In this document: positions 54,532 to 64,000 of the stretch, one piece after another
Layout: each line of letters opens with the position of its first letter
How positions within the stretch are numbered: the first letter of the stretch is position 1
Source of the DNA: Tiliqua scincoides
Taxonomy: Eukaryota; Chordata; Lepidosauria; Squamata; Scincidae
Length of the DNA stretch: 64,000 nt
Direction: 5' to 3'
Assembly: GCF_035046505.1 (NCBI RefSeq)
Contig: NC_089822.1
Location: 104,292,659-104,356,658, forward strand
Notes under the pieces: generated by a model
Databases searched by the model: none
Told to the model about the DNA's origin: nothing
The model's input: the letters and a program-made list of their open reading frames with translations, nothing else
Position numbers and translations under genes: made by a program

Positions 54532-54979
54532 ATGCACACCTAAACAAGATCTTTACACAGGACAATGAAAACATAGGAAACATTTTTCCCCCCCATGTAC
54601 ACCCTTACTGGCTGTTACTAATCTATTAAAAATGTGATTAATCAAGATAAAGACTGAAATAAAGGGAGACCGCAGAAAGAAAATACATCCATGTCAGTGG
54701 CTAAAATGCATGGAAATATTATTAAAGTTGGTAAGAAAGTGGATCTCTATTTAAAATATTGAGGATTCTTGACATATGTGATGACTCATCACAAGGAGAA
54801 AATTATTATTGTCCATTAACAAAATTAGTTTTTACATAACAACATGGTAGGTGACTTTAAAAATGGCGAAATAAATGCTAGTAATATTTAATTTCTCATC
54901 CAAGTTGTCTGTGAACAAAAATTATTTCCCCTGTGCAATAAAAAAACATTTGTTGTTCATACAAGGTACAACATTAGCA
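54532..54979. other. unassigned, AT-rich
   Basis: AT-rich unique-looking DNA. Confidence 0.4.
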
Positions 54980-55200
54980 GGCTGATCTTATCCCCCACCG
55001 GCCTATAGCACATAGGGCCGCTGACACTGCATGTTATGATGAAGGAGGCAATCAGACACCCCCAGAGAGGTAAGTAAAATTCTTTTTTACTTACCTTCCC
55101 ATTGGCTGCTTAGTCTCCAATAGGCCTCCTTGGAACTTTTCGCTGGCCATGAGGGAGACAGTTCATCCCATCTCCCCTTTTGGGTGCAATCCAAATGTAC
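54980..55200. mobile_element. GC-rich MITE-like repeat, left part
   Basis: Shares with 18060-18610 the palindrome GAGGTAAGTAAAATTC/TTTTTTACTTACC and the following CCATTGGCTGCTTAGTCTCC. The right half is missing. Confidence 0.6.
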
Positions 55201-56585
55201 TAGAATATGGTTAGCACATGAAAGTGTGATTCACATGAATCACTCCCCACTCCCACAAGTAGCAGGGTCACATCTGGGGAAGAGTTTGAATATTCAAAAG
55301 GCGGGGTAATGCATTGTATTCAATGCACAAATGAAGTCTCATTTCTGTAATTAGGGCTACAACAACTAGTTGCTAGACTAGTAGCTCTGTCTGCCAAGCA
55401 AGAGATTGTGTGTGTGTTGGGGGGAGGGGGAGAATGCTGAAAGATCTCCTGTTATGTGATCTTACAAAGAAATGATAAGTACTGGAGGAATGGGATAATG
55501 GGGATTTTCCTGACCCCTTGAGTTTTTAAAAAGAATTTATTGATGTATGGTACAGTTGAGTGTGAATTAGAAGGAATCCATATTGACAAATGCTGGTGAG
55601 TACTCATTTACACACCTTGGAGTCTGTAGCCAGCCCCCCTCCTGGGGATTTTTCAGCCAGTTCCACTCTTTGGAGCCAATAGTTTTCATCTCAGACTCTT
55701 GCTTAGCATTTGGTAGCTCATCTGCAGGTACCTCCTCTGGTGGTTTATAAGCTGATTTGGCAGGGGCGGCACACCCACATCTGCCATTTGGGGTCTTTAA
55801 GACTTTGGCCCCAGGAGTCACACATCTTTCTGACAAAGAGGTGTTGATGTAACTGAGTGATCACCTCTTGCCTGGGACTAACATTAGATAGGGTGAACAT
55901 GTCACTTGATGATGATGCATACTTATGATGCAGGGTCATATTTAGGCAGCAGGGTCTGAAATTAAAGGGGATAAAACACAGTTCAGAGATCAGCAAAAGA
56001 CTAAACAAGAGATAGCTGACTAGGCAAATGGACTGCCAGAACTAACAGCATTTCGGGGTGTAGTCCTATAGGTTCAGACTTGGCGAAGTTCTTCCTTGTT
56101 CTTCCTTGGACATTCTAGCCTATGCATTCACGCAGTGTATTGGTCCTGACATTTCCAGCCAATGCATACACAGTTATTATTTTGAATGAGCATCTCTTAA
56201 CATTTCTTCAGCATCCATCCCCATTTATCATATCACCCTGCATTATGGTGTCAGCTCATAATGTATCCGCCAAAGCGCATTTTCCACACAGCGATGGTTC
56301 TCTCTTTTCTTCTTCCCTCAATCAATCATCTCAAAAACATATCTACCAATGCATATTATGTTCTTCCCTCACCATGGAGGAGACCACTGCTGTTCTGAAG
56401 AAACTGCTTTAAACACATGCATTTATTACTGAAACTCCTCCCGAAGCTCAGACTCCGTTCCCTTAATTGCTTTCAAGAAATAATTAGTTTTATTTTTAAA
56501 CTCTCCTAATTGATTCTGTTGCTCTGTAATTTCAAGACAAGTACTCTCATTAAAAATGGAATGGTACATTTCAAAACGTTCACTG
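55201..56585. other. unassigned
   Basis: Minus frames of 87-89 codons near 55567-56008 show no domain. No repeat recognised. Confidence 0.35.
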
Positions 56586-56899
56586 CAGTGGTTCTCACAC
56601 ACTTAGCACTGGGACCTACTTTTTAGAATGAGAATCTGTCAGGACCCACCAGAAGTGACACTGTGACCAGAAGTGACATCATCAAGTAGGAACATTTTTA
56701 ACAATCCTAGGCTGCAATCCTACCCACACTTACCCAGGAGTAAGTCCCATTGACTATCATTGTTAAAAGAAAATACATAGAAGCTTGTTAAAACAAGTCT
56801 AATATATTAAAAAATATAATATTGAAATCAATGGGGACCCACCTAAAACTGGCTCACAACCCACCTAGTAGGTCCCAACCCACAGTTTGAGAAACACTG
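56586..56899. mobile_element. hAT-type MITE, family 1
   Basis: CAGTGGTTCTCACACACTTA to GTTTGAGAAACACTG; flanks GTTCACTG and GTTCATAG (6 of 8). Same interior as 28526, including GCAATCCTACCCACACTTAC. Confidence 0.9.
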
Positions 56900-56965
56900 G
56901 TTCATAGGGTTACTGTTAAGCAGTGCTTTTTTTGTAAAAAAATAGGTGTAGGAACTCACAACTTT

Positions 56966-56966
<1 letters not shown>

Positions 56967-56996
<30 letters not shown>

Positions 56997-57047
56997 TAAA
57001 CCATTTTTTATACATACGCGCGTGCGCGCGCACACACACACACACAC
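56967..57047. repeat. (TTTA)n, then alternating purine-pyrimidine run
   Basis: About nine TTTA units, then ACGCGCGTGCGCGCGCACAC and CA units. The GC/CA part is a strong candidate for left-handed DNA. Confidence 0.93.
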
Positions 57048-57151
57048 GTCCATCCCGTGTGAGATCCCTGGTAGCAAAAGCACTCCTGCCACAGCTGGAG
57101 TGAATCACCCCATTTTTTTTTAGGTGGGGAGGTGCTCCATTGGGCTATAGG

Positions 57152-57805
57152 AAACTCTCTCCATTGGGCTATAGGAAAGCCTATACAGTAGTTAAAGTGT
57201 TCAGAACAAATATATAAGGTCTTCAGCCCAGCTGGTGGCCATCAGTGCCTCAAGTGTTAGTTCCAAACACTTTGAACTTAAGACCTCTGGTGGCTCAGTG
57301 GTTAAACAATAGATCTGTGGAGCTGGAGGCCTGGGGTTCAAATCCCACTGAGGAATATTTTTTTTTTTAAGTCCCAGGTAGGACTTAACCCACAGCCTCC
57401 AGCAGGGGGCTCACTCCAGGAGCTTAACTGTGGGTTAAGTCCTAACTGGAACTTAAAAAAAAAAAAAGTTAAAAGAAGAGCCTGCCTGGGACTGAACTTT
57501 GAGGAGTTTTGCAGCCTCAGCTGGCCCCCCTTTTGGCAACTAGCAACCAACCTTTATATTTTGCAGCCATGGAGCACCTTCCCACCTTAAAAAAAAAAAA
57601 AAAAATTATTCCTCAGTGGGATTTGAACCCCAAGCCTCTGGCTCCAAAGACCTATAATTTAACCACTGAGCCACCAAAGGTCTTAGGTTCAAAGTGTTTG
57701 GAACTAATACTTGAGGCACTGATAGCCACCAGCTGGGCTGAAGACCTTATATATTAGTTCTGAACACTTTGACAATAGGCTTTCCTATAGCCTAATGGAG
57801 AGAGT
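57152..57805. repeat. 650-bp inverted repeat with tRNA-like promoters
   Basis: Arms of about 200 bp (57152-57358 and 57606-57805) are inverted copies. Each arm holds a tRNA-like head: plus strand 57289-57352 with A box TGGCTCAGTGG and B box GGTTCAAATCC, and the mirror on the minus strand at 57606-57675. Outside them AAGTGTTTGGAACTA and TTCAGCCCAGCTGG pair across the arms. The centre has its own smaller palindrome (GGACTTAACCCACAG / CTGTGGGTTAAGTCC). Anticodon-loop and acceptor pairing are not tRNA-like enough for real tRNA genes. Likely a MITE or a head-to-tail SINE inversion. Confidence 0.85.
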
Positions 57806-57990
57806 GCTGGGCTGTGGATCACAAGGTTGGAGGTTCAAATCCCTCCCTAGCCAGCAGTGCAGAGTGGGGTGGTGCAGGCAGGGGAAAAAAAGGTGGGGGC
57901 AAGGAGGAGGGAAAAAAAGGGGCGGGGTGGTGCAGGCAGGGGGGGAAAAGGTGGGGGCAGAGAGGAGAGGAAAAAAAGGTCCCGGAACGC
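57778..57990 (+). mobile_element. tRNA-derived SINE-like head with purine-rich minisatellite
   Basis: A box TAGCCTAATGG and B box AGGTTCAAATCC are spaced as in tRNAs. After it a 54-57-bp unit (GGGGTGGTGCAGGCAGGGG...) is repeated twice at 57868-57921 and 57922-57978. The SINE body beyond is not recognisable. Confidence 0.6.
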
Positions 57991-58560
57991 GTCTGTCATC
58001 TAGCTGAGAACCAGTGACTTTTTTTCCTCTTTCAATCCGTCCAGTCTTGTGTTTCATTTCCAGGAAAATGGCCATTTTCTTAAAACTAGGAGAGATGCTT
58101 GTTCTTTATTTTATAGGCTTGCAATTTTCATTCAAATGAATAGAACATGGGTGACAGAATAAACTCTATTATGTCTTGATATGTGTGTATTTAACGTGGA
58201 ATTGTTTTGTGAAGTTCTGCGTCCACTCCTGCTTAACCTTTCGATCCTGGTGTCTGAGAAAATCAGGGGGAGGCGGAGATGGAGAAATATGTAGTAATGT
58301 TTTAGTTAAGGGATATATGAGTAATTGGGCACAGAGAAAGTATATTGGTCTACTGCCGTGTGAGCCATTGGAACACACACATTCACGCATACACACAAAA
58401 CAGAGGCAGGAGATGTAAAACTATTTAAAACTGAATGTCTGTTACATGTGATGACAAATCCCGTCTTAGCTAATTATCCATTCTCCATTTTTCCATGATA
58501 AAAACATCCCTCTCTCAAGGAAATTCTGAGACATGTGGTTGGTATGGGGGGAGGGAGACT
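57991..58560. other. unassigned
   Basis: Nothing recognisable. Confidence 0.4.
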
Positions 58561-58562
58561 GT

Positions 58563-58856
58563 GGGCCCAATCCTATCCAATGTTATTATTAATTATTATT
58601 AACAGTATTTATATACCGCTTTTCAACTCAAAGTTCACAAAGCGGTTTACAGAGAAAAATCAAATAACTAAGTGGCTCCCTGTCCCAAAAGGGCTCACAA
58701 TCTAAAAAAAAATGTGCCTGCGCCAATGGGGCACACACTGCATCTTGCACTTGGAGGGGGAGTCACAGAGGCCTCCTCAAGCTAAGGGGTTCCCTTACCC
58801 CAGAGTTTCATTGTGGCCACATCGGTGCTGGAAAGTTGGATAGGATTGGGCTCTAT
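58563..58856. mobile_element. foldback MITE with nested tail repeat
   Basis: GGGCCCAATCCTATCCAATG at the left and GGAAAGTTGGATAGGATTGG at the right are the foldback MITE ends. 58583-58711 inside is a copy of the ATATACCGCTTTTCAAC repeat (compare 50271), inserted into it. Confidence 0.85.
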
Positions 58857-59030
58857 GACTGCAATCCTAAACGCTACTTGCTACACTGACAGCCCAATCG
58901 TATTTAAACATCATGCTGACAGTGCACCAACACTGGTGCAACGACTGCCATATCCTAAGCCCATCATGGCAGCACAGCCCTCCCAGTGATGGCGCTGCAG
59001 TCATTCCCAATAACACCAACAGTATTCATG
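58857..59030. other. MITE-like fragment
   Basis: GACAGCCCAATCGTATTTAA looks like a GC-rich MITE end; the 5S-SINE follows. Confidence 0.4.
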
Positions 59031-59161
59031 GAATGATCTTGTCTGATTCTCAGAAGCTAAGCAGGGTCAGGCCTGGTTAGTACTTGGATGGGAGACCGCC
59101 TGGGAATACTGGGTGCTGTAGGCTTATACCATAGTCTTTCGAGACTGAAGGTTGCCAACCA
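59031..59161 (+). mobile_element. 5S-rRNA-derived SINE, copy 6
   Basis: Begins further inside the 5S part (ATGATCTTGTCTGATTCTCA), then full box A to box C and the hairpin tail with GGTTGCCAACC. Confidence 0.94.
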
Positions 59162-59689
59162 AAAATTTTTGGAAACTCCAACAGAGAATTTATTAACACA
59201 TCATGAACACAGCATCACCACATCATTTGAGTGACACCTTGAGATCAGCATGTGATGAGTGCAGCACCCAAGGACCATCCAAACACCCCAATGCCAGTCA
59301 GAGAAGTGCTGCAAGGATGAATTGAGCAGGGGATGGGGAATGGTGTGGCACCAGATAGTGGCCATTACAGGAGGGACACCCACTCCCACCACTAGGAATA
59401 AGCAATAGGCACCACCAGGAGCCATGGGGAGAAGCCCAAGCACACTACAGGCACAAACGCACACACAAAACGATACCACAGCACCCCCACAATCTGCAGG
59501 AGCTGCAGTGGCCTCAGCAGCTAAGGGGGAAGAGCAAAGTTCATCCCCTCATCCCAATTGCAGAAACACACACACTGAAGGAATCTCTTTTTGCATAGAA
59601 AAGAGTAGGTGTGGAAAGATTGCTTCCGTGGAAGATGGCAGTCATGTCAAACAAGTACAGAAATCTCTCCAATGCCAGGGTCCAAGTCC
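59162..59689. other. unassigned
   Basis: Nothing recognisable; possibly the rest of the GC-rich MITE begun at 58880. Confidence 0.35.
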
Positions 59690-60060
59690 CTAAGGGGACA
59701 TTCACCAATTGGAAGGAACAATTTTCCCAGGGGAGGAACTGAGTCACCAGGGGAGCATCAACAGCCCTTGGATAAAGCAAATGTTACCCTGCACGTGCCT
59801 GATCTTGTCTGATCTTGGAAGCTAAGCAGGGTCAGGTCTGGTTGGTATTTGGTTGGGAGACTGCCTGGGAATACCAGGTGCTGTAGGCTTATACCATAGT
59901 CTTTTGAGACTGAAGGTTGCCAATCAACCATTGGATAAATCAGTGTGCTAGTAGCTCACTGCACAAAGTCAAAGGCTGAAAGCCAGGCAAGGCAGGTTTG
60001 AGCCCAGCGAAGGGCTTGGCTTAATCAGCAAGGCACCCATGCTTTGGCTAGAAACGCCCA
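59690..60060 (+). repeat. tRNA-like repeat split by a 5S-SINE
   Basis: Same family as 35650-35850 in inverse orientation: ACATTCACCAATTGGAAGGA on the left and GTGCTAGTAGCTCACTGCAC, AGGTTTGAG, GGGCTTGGC on the right of the inserted SINE. Confidence 0.55.
59777..59930 (+). mobile_element. 5S-rRNA-derived SINE, copy 7
   Basis: Target duplication TTGGATAAA, 9 bp, at 59768-59776 and 59931-59939. More substitutions in the 5S part than its neighbours (for example in box C), so an older copy. Tail TGAAGGTTGCCAATC. Confidence 0.95.
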
Positions 60061-60615
60061 TGTCAAGGACAAAGAAAGAGGCAGGTCTGCACCCCACACC
60101 AGCAACTCTGCAAAGCTCCTCTGGGTTAAGGGCAACTCTCTGAAAGGAGGAGCTTCCATTTCAATGAGGTGGGACACATAAGAAGTCAGTACCCCAGGAA
60201 CAGCCAGGACGGTCGCTTCTCAGCTGCAGTTTCCATTTTGCACATCACATCCTACATTATGCAGGGTTTCTCCTGCCTGCACCATCACTGTGGTGGTGAA
60301 CGGGGAGCAGACATGCGGGCTAGTAGACTGGGGAGCCGTCTTCTCTCAGTCTATCTTTGTACAGGTTTTCCCTGCAAGAACACTGTATTGAAAAACCCAG
60401 GACACTGGTTTGTTATTTGTGTTTTTCAAAAGACTGCAACATTTTGTAAATCTGAGAATGAATAAAACGACATAGTAGCTTTTCACATCAAAGTGTTTTT
60501 TGAAAACCCATAATGAACAGCATTTCTTCAGACCTACAATTTCTGCTCCAGTTCAAGTGGTGATACGGCACAGTGGAAAGCAAGAGAAAATAAACGTGAG
60601 GAAAGATTGCATAAC
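60061..60615. other. unassigned
   Basis: A 98-codon plus frame at 60169-60465 has no recognised domain. Nothing else. Confidence 0.35.
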
Positions 60616-60710
60616 AGCCCAACCCTATGCATGCCTTCTCAGAAGTAAAGTCCCATTGAGTTCAGTAGTGGGAACCTACTCCCGGGTAAGCGCATATAGG
60701 ATTGCAGTCT
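60616..60710. repeat. short palindromic AACCCTATGCATG repeat
   Basis: CCCAACCCTATGCATGCCTT through GCGCATATAGGATTGCAG, standard form. Confidence 0.85.
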
Positions 60711-60854
60711 AAATGTCTGCCTGTCTGCGGTCTCTCTTTCTCTCTCTCTTTAAACTGAAAAAAGTGTCAGAAGGAATGTGCTTGAGAAGGTTAGATTTAC
60801 AAATATCAAAGCAACACCAACAAGTTACTGATATAAAGGATTCCTGGCTATAGC

Positions 60855-61259
60855 CACCGGGTAGATGGGACTCGTCAGCCTGGGAAGGCAGCTCATCTGA
60901 GAGAAGGAAAACTCTGATCCCAAACCTCCACTGCCTTGTGGCTACATCCAGTTATGGAAAAGGCTTCAGGAGTCAACCTCGAGGCAAAATCCAGAGCCGG
61001 AGTCCCTGAGGCAGTTCATGGCTGAACACAGTCACGTTCTGGCAACTCCTGCGACGCTGCTGGAATCAACTGTATTGGCCTCTGCCTTTCCATTGGACCA
61101 TTTCAGCGACATGGAGAGGGGGGATTTGCTGCATGGGAAACAGCCTATCCTCCATACCTACTTTACCCAGGCTTCGTGCACTGGAGAGGACACTCTGTTC
61201 CAGAACCACCATTCAGAGCGTGACACCATAGTCTTCCGAGACTGAAGGATGCCAACTAA
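60855..61259 (+). mobile_element. 477-bp LINE-tailed element, copy 3 (5'-truncated)
   Basis: Starts inside the element (CACCGGGTAGATGGGACT) and ends with the LINE-type tail GAAGGATGCCAAC. Target duplication TGGCTATAGC, 10 bp, at 60845-60854 and 61260-61269. 5' truncation is the usual mark of LINE-type reverse transcription. Confidence 0.95.
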
Positions 61260-61269
61260 TGGCTATAGC

Positions 61270-61663
61270 TAATACGCTAATACCGTATGCAGTTTACAAA
61301 TGTTCTTTAGGAGAAAAAAAAGCTTTCTAAAATATTAGATTACCACTTACTATGCAGTCAAATTGCAGTAATGTAGTAAAATATTCAGTGAAATGGTGAA
61401 CTGGTTAAAGCAGAAAATTGTCAAAAAAAGAAAATAGTATATCCCATTTTTTTCTGGTATTGAATATAACATTAAAAACGTTGGACGACATCTGCAAGGA
61501 ACAGTTGTACAGTAAACACTGTACATTGCTTGCACTAATAAAAAAAACTAACAGTTTTTTTTTTTACTTTTTGTTTGTAGTTCTTTTTTTTCCCCCCTAT
61601 CACTTCAGCCTCTGTTTTTTCTGGTACTGGAATCAGGTAGCAAGCTTGCAAGATTACGTACTG
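61270..61663. other. unassigned, AT-rich
   Basis: T and A runs at about 61553-61565 and 61541; no family recognised. Confidence 0.4.
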
Positions 61664-61883
61664 CAGTGGTTCCCAAAGTGTGCACCTCAATTCCACAGGA
61701 CACTCACAGAGGTGCCACAAGATGTCCTCAACTGCCTCTCCTATTGGCTCTCCTATTGGTGGCAAACAAAGTTGCCGCCATCTTGGATTGAGCAAGATCT
61801 CATGAGATTTGGTCGCTGCCCTCTTGGATTATGTGAGTAGAAGCTGTGGGGTACTGTGACCCCAGTAGGTTTGAGAACCAGCG
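61664..61883. mobile_element. hAT-type MITE
   Basis: CAGTGGTTCCCAAAGTGTGC to GTTTGAGAACCAGCG; flanks ACGTACTG and ACGTGCTG (7 of 8). The interior AAGATCTCATGAGATTTGGT links it to the fragment at 20590. Confidence 0.9.
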
Positions 61884-62877
61884 ACGTGCTGCAATTGTCT
61901 GTCTGAGCACTGCAAAAACGACAGATGCACAAGCATTGCTCTGCTTGCACAGAGACTGCTAGATGAGCTTTGTGTGACAATTGGGTTCTCTCTACCCTTT
62001 CTCCCTTCCCTCTACTCAAGGCCCTCAAACATTACATTGGAGCAAGAGGAAAGAGGCAGCTCACAAGAACCTCCTTTTCATGGAAATGTGCACTGAGCTG
62101 ACCACTTTAGCCCCCTTCCAGCTTCCCATGGAAAGGAGATTCTGTGGTGGCATCTGCAGTGGCTGCCTCCCCGAGATACATTTCTGGGGACTTCTGGGCA
62201 GGGGAAGGGGAGGCAGCTCTTGAGACTGGGGAAAACACAGCCCTATCACAACAGATTGTGGGTACAACTCTGTTTAGCACAATCCTGCTTGCAGCCATTT
62301 GAGCAGGTGCAGTCACGTTTTTTGAGCACCCCTGCAACAAAGAGAAGGGGTGACCAAAGCCCCTATGGACCAAAACACAATGCAGAAGAAAAGGAACCAC
62401 TGCAGGCTGGCATATCTCTTGAATTGATCCCCCCGTGCATTCTGAATGAAACTTTTATTTCACAAAAACCATTTTTCTATCCAAAAGAGTTCACCAGTCA
62501 GCCTCCAATATGGAAACCCTTCAGTTAAAAATCCCCTTCAAAGAGATGTCATTTGGAACCCACTGGAAGCATCCACGAAAGAGAGATTCCAAGTCTGGCT
62601 GCTCCTCCTTTTCTTTCGCATCATTCTCTGAATGCTTCCAACTTCTGATCATTGTTACTGATTTGCTGAATGACTAATAAGGAAGCAGAATGATGGACAT
62701 ACTGTAATTCAGGGGGATTGATCCATCCATTCTTGAGGAGAGGTACATTCTCAGGAATACTTTACCAATACCCCAAGAGGATTCCATCATGCCAATAAAT
62801 CCATTCTGTAAGAGAGAGGTATGTCCCAGCATAGTCTTCACAAGGAAATTATTAGATACCCTTAAATACAGCACAAG
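61884..62877. other. unassigned
   Basis: Frames of 80-102 codons at 61981-62528 show no motif. No repeat recognised. Confidence 0.4.
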
Positions 62878-62885
62878 TTGCTTCC

Positions 62886-63025
62886 CTGCACATGCCCAAT
62901 CTCGTCTGATCTTGGAAGCTAAGCAGGGTCAGGCCTGGTTAGTACTTGGATGGGAGACCGCCTGGGAATACTGGGTGCTGAAGGCTTATACCATAGTCTT
63001 TCGAGACTGAAGGTTGCCAACCATT
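62886..63025 (+). mobile_element. 5S-rRNA-derived SINE, copy 8
   Basis: Target duplication TTGCTTCC, 8 bp, at 62878-62885 and 63026-63033. Full promoter boxes and hairpin tail; one of the least diverged copies. Confidence 0.96.
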
Positions 63026-63033
63026 TTGCTTCC

Positions 63034-64000
63034 TAAACAGCAGTCTTGAAGCATAAAACAGTTTGACTGCCCAGTAAACATGTCCCCAAGGGCAGCCAAG
63101 CAGGCAGTTTGAGGTGGCATGCCAAGTTCTGCCCCTCCTTCCCCAATGATGTGCCAGCCTCTGCTCCTTCCATATTCAAGCACACCACTCTTTTCCCCTC
63201 CACATTTTCTCTTTATCTCCCTTTTCCAATCCAGTCTACTGCCAGCCTACTGCCTAATCCTTTTCCAATCACCAGCCTACTGCCTAAGGTGACTGCTTCA
63301 GTTGGCCTCATGGATGGGTCAGCTTTGCATGTGCCTGTCCCCACAGTACAGGGCCTCCTTCACAACCAATCTTTCAAGCCTGATATACTTGGACACACTT
63401 GAGTGGTGTCCTTAGCCACCTTACTTGTTTATGGGCTGTTTGTGCCCCGTCAAGCCTCCTCCAGCTGTTGCATGTGTTCAACATTTGACAGAGTTCCTCT
63501 CTGCAGCTTTATAAAATCAATAATATAGTACTGGACTGGGAAGAATGAATTTTTTTTAATGTTTTATAATGCCTTCCTTGATAGGAAAAAAAAAAAGGCT
63601 GGGGAAGTGTGGTACCATAGAAGAGATTGACAATGTGACTACCCCACCCTATGTAGGAGATAAAGCTGATAAAGATCTAATATCAGCCAAAGAAGAAAAG
63701 CTGCTTTGACTTTTCTCCTTTAGCCTCCGCATTCTGGAATAAACAAACTATAGTGTTAGCTGAATTAGAGGATGCCTCAAGGCGGATTAAAGGCCATGCA
63801 CATCTAACACTAATGATGCACCAACATTAGGAAGCCGCTCAATGGATGACAAGCCTTGTCAGGGTTTCCATGGATGCTGTTGGCAATACTGGGAGGCCTG
63901 CATCAGCATGACATTACCTGACATTAGAATATGGCCATCCGGCCAGTGTCAGTGTCTGAATAGGATTGCGACCTAACTCAACCTCCCTGGAGAGGCAGTG
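63034..64000. other. unassigned to window end
   Basis: A ~30-bp tandem word (CCAGCCTACTGCCTAA...) occurs twice at 63241-63288, and there is an A run near 63585. Otherwise no recognised feature. Confidence 0.4.

Noticed and set aside
57289-57352. tRNA gene
   Set aside because: A and B boxes are present but acceptor and anticodon arms do not pair as in a tRNA, and the sequence is duplicated in an inverted repeat.

Overview
This window looks like repeat-rich nuclear DNA from a squamate reptile (lizard or snake). The basis is the repeat set: 5S-rRNA-derived SINEs, CR1-type LINE ends (TATGATTCTATG and TTCTTATGTTCTTATG tails), a CORE-SINE/MIR-like SINE, an L1 remnant, many hAT-type MITEs with CAGTGGTTCTCAAAC termini, and the short palindromic AATCCTATGCATG...AGTAAGTCCCATTGA repeats common in lizards. 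The species cannot be told from the sequence. I see no convincing host exon, tRNA gene or functional rRNA gene. The only long coding sequence belongs to a LINE. The window is best read as intergenic or intronic DNA.

Layout. 1-10 kb: a truncated RTE-like LINE (1096-1563, minus), an old CR1 carrying a SINE (2076-3645, minus), two hAT MITEs and two 5S-SINEs. 10-16 kb: a second truncated RTE-like LINE (10789-11539, minus), a GC-rich MITE, an LTR-like fossil (about 13115-13560, minus) and the best LINE copy (13716-15412, plus), which has an 11-bp target-site duplication and a 551-codon reverse-transcriptase frame. 16-31 kb: foldback MITEs, CR1-like pieces, hAT MITEs, a 5S-SINE and GC-rich blocks. 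30.4-31.2 kb: a 480-bp non-autonomous element flanked by 151-bp, nearly identical direct repeats. 31.4-34.6 kb: AT-rich and repeat-poor. 34.7-35.1 kb: a LINE copy with an inverted 5' piece, then a foldback MITE. 37-47 kb: more hAT MITEs, two 5S-SINEs, a solo LTR with a 5-bp duplication and an L1 remnant. 47-64 kb: hAT MITEs, a SINE split by a second 477-bp element, a large inverted repeat with tRNA-like promoters, three 5S-SINEs and a third copy of the 477-bp element.

How the parts fit. The RTE-like LINE, the 5S-SINE and the ~477-bp element have unrelated bodies but end in the same sequence: a small hairpin (stem AGTCT/AGACT, 4-nt loop) followed by GAAGGTTGCCAAC. They share tails of different length, about 36 bp for the 5S-SINE and 65 bp for the 477-bp element. 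This fits one LINE reverse transcriptase mobilising two parasites through a shared 3' recognition hairpin. Short target-site duplications are visible for all three types. Most remaining DNA is MITE families, many palindromic, and microsatellites.
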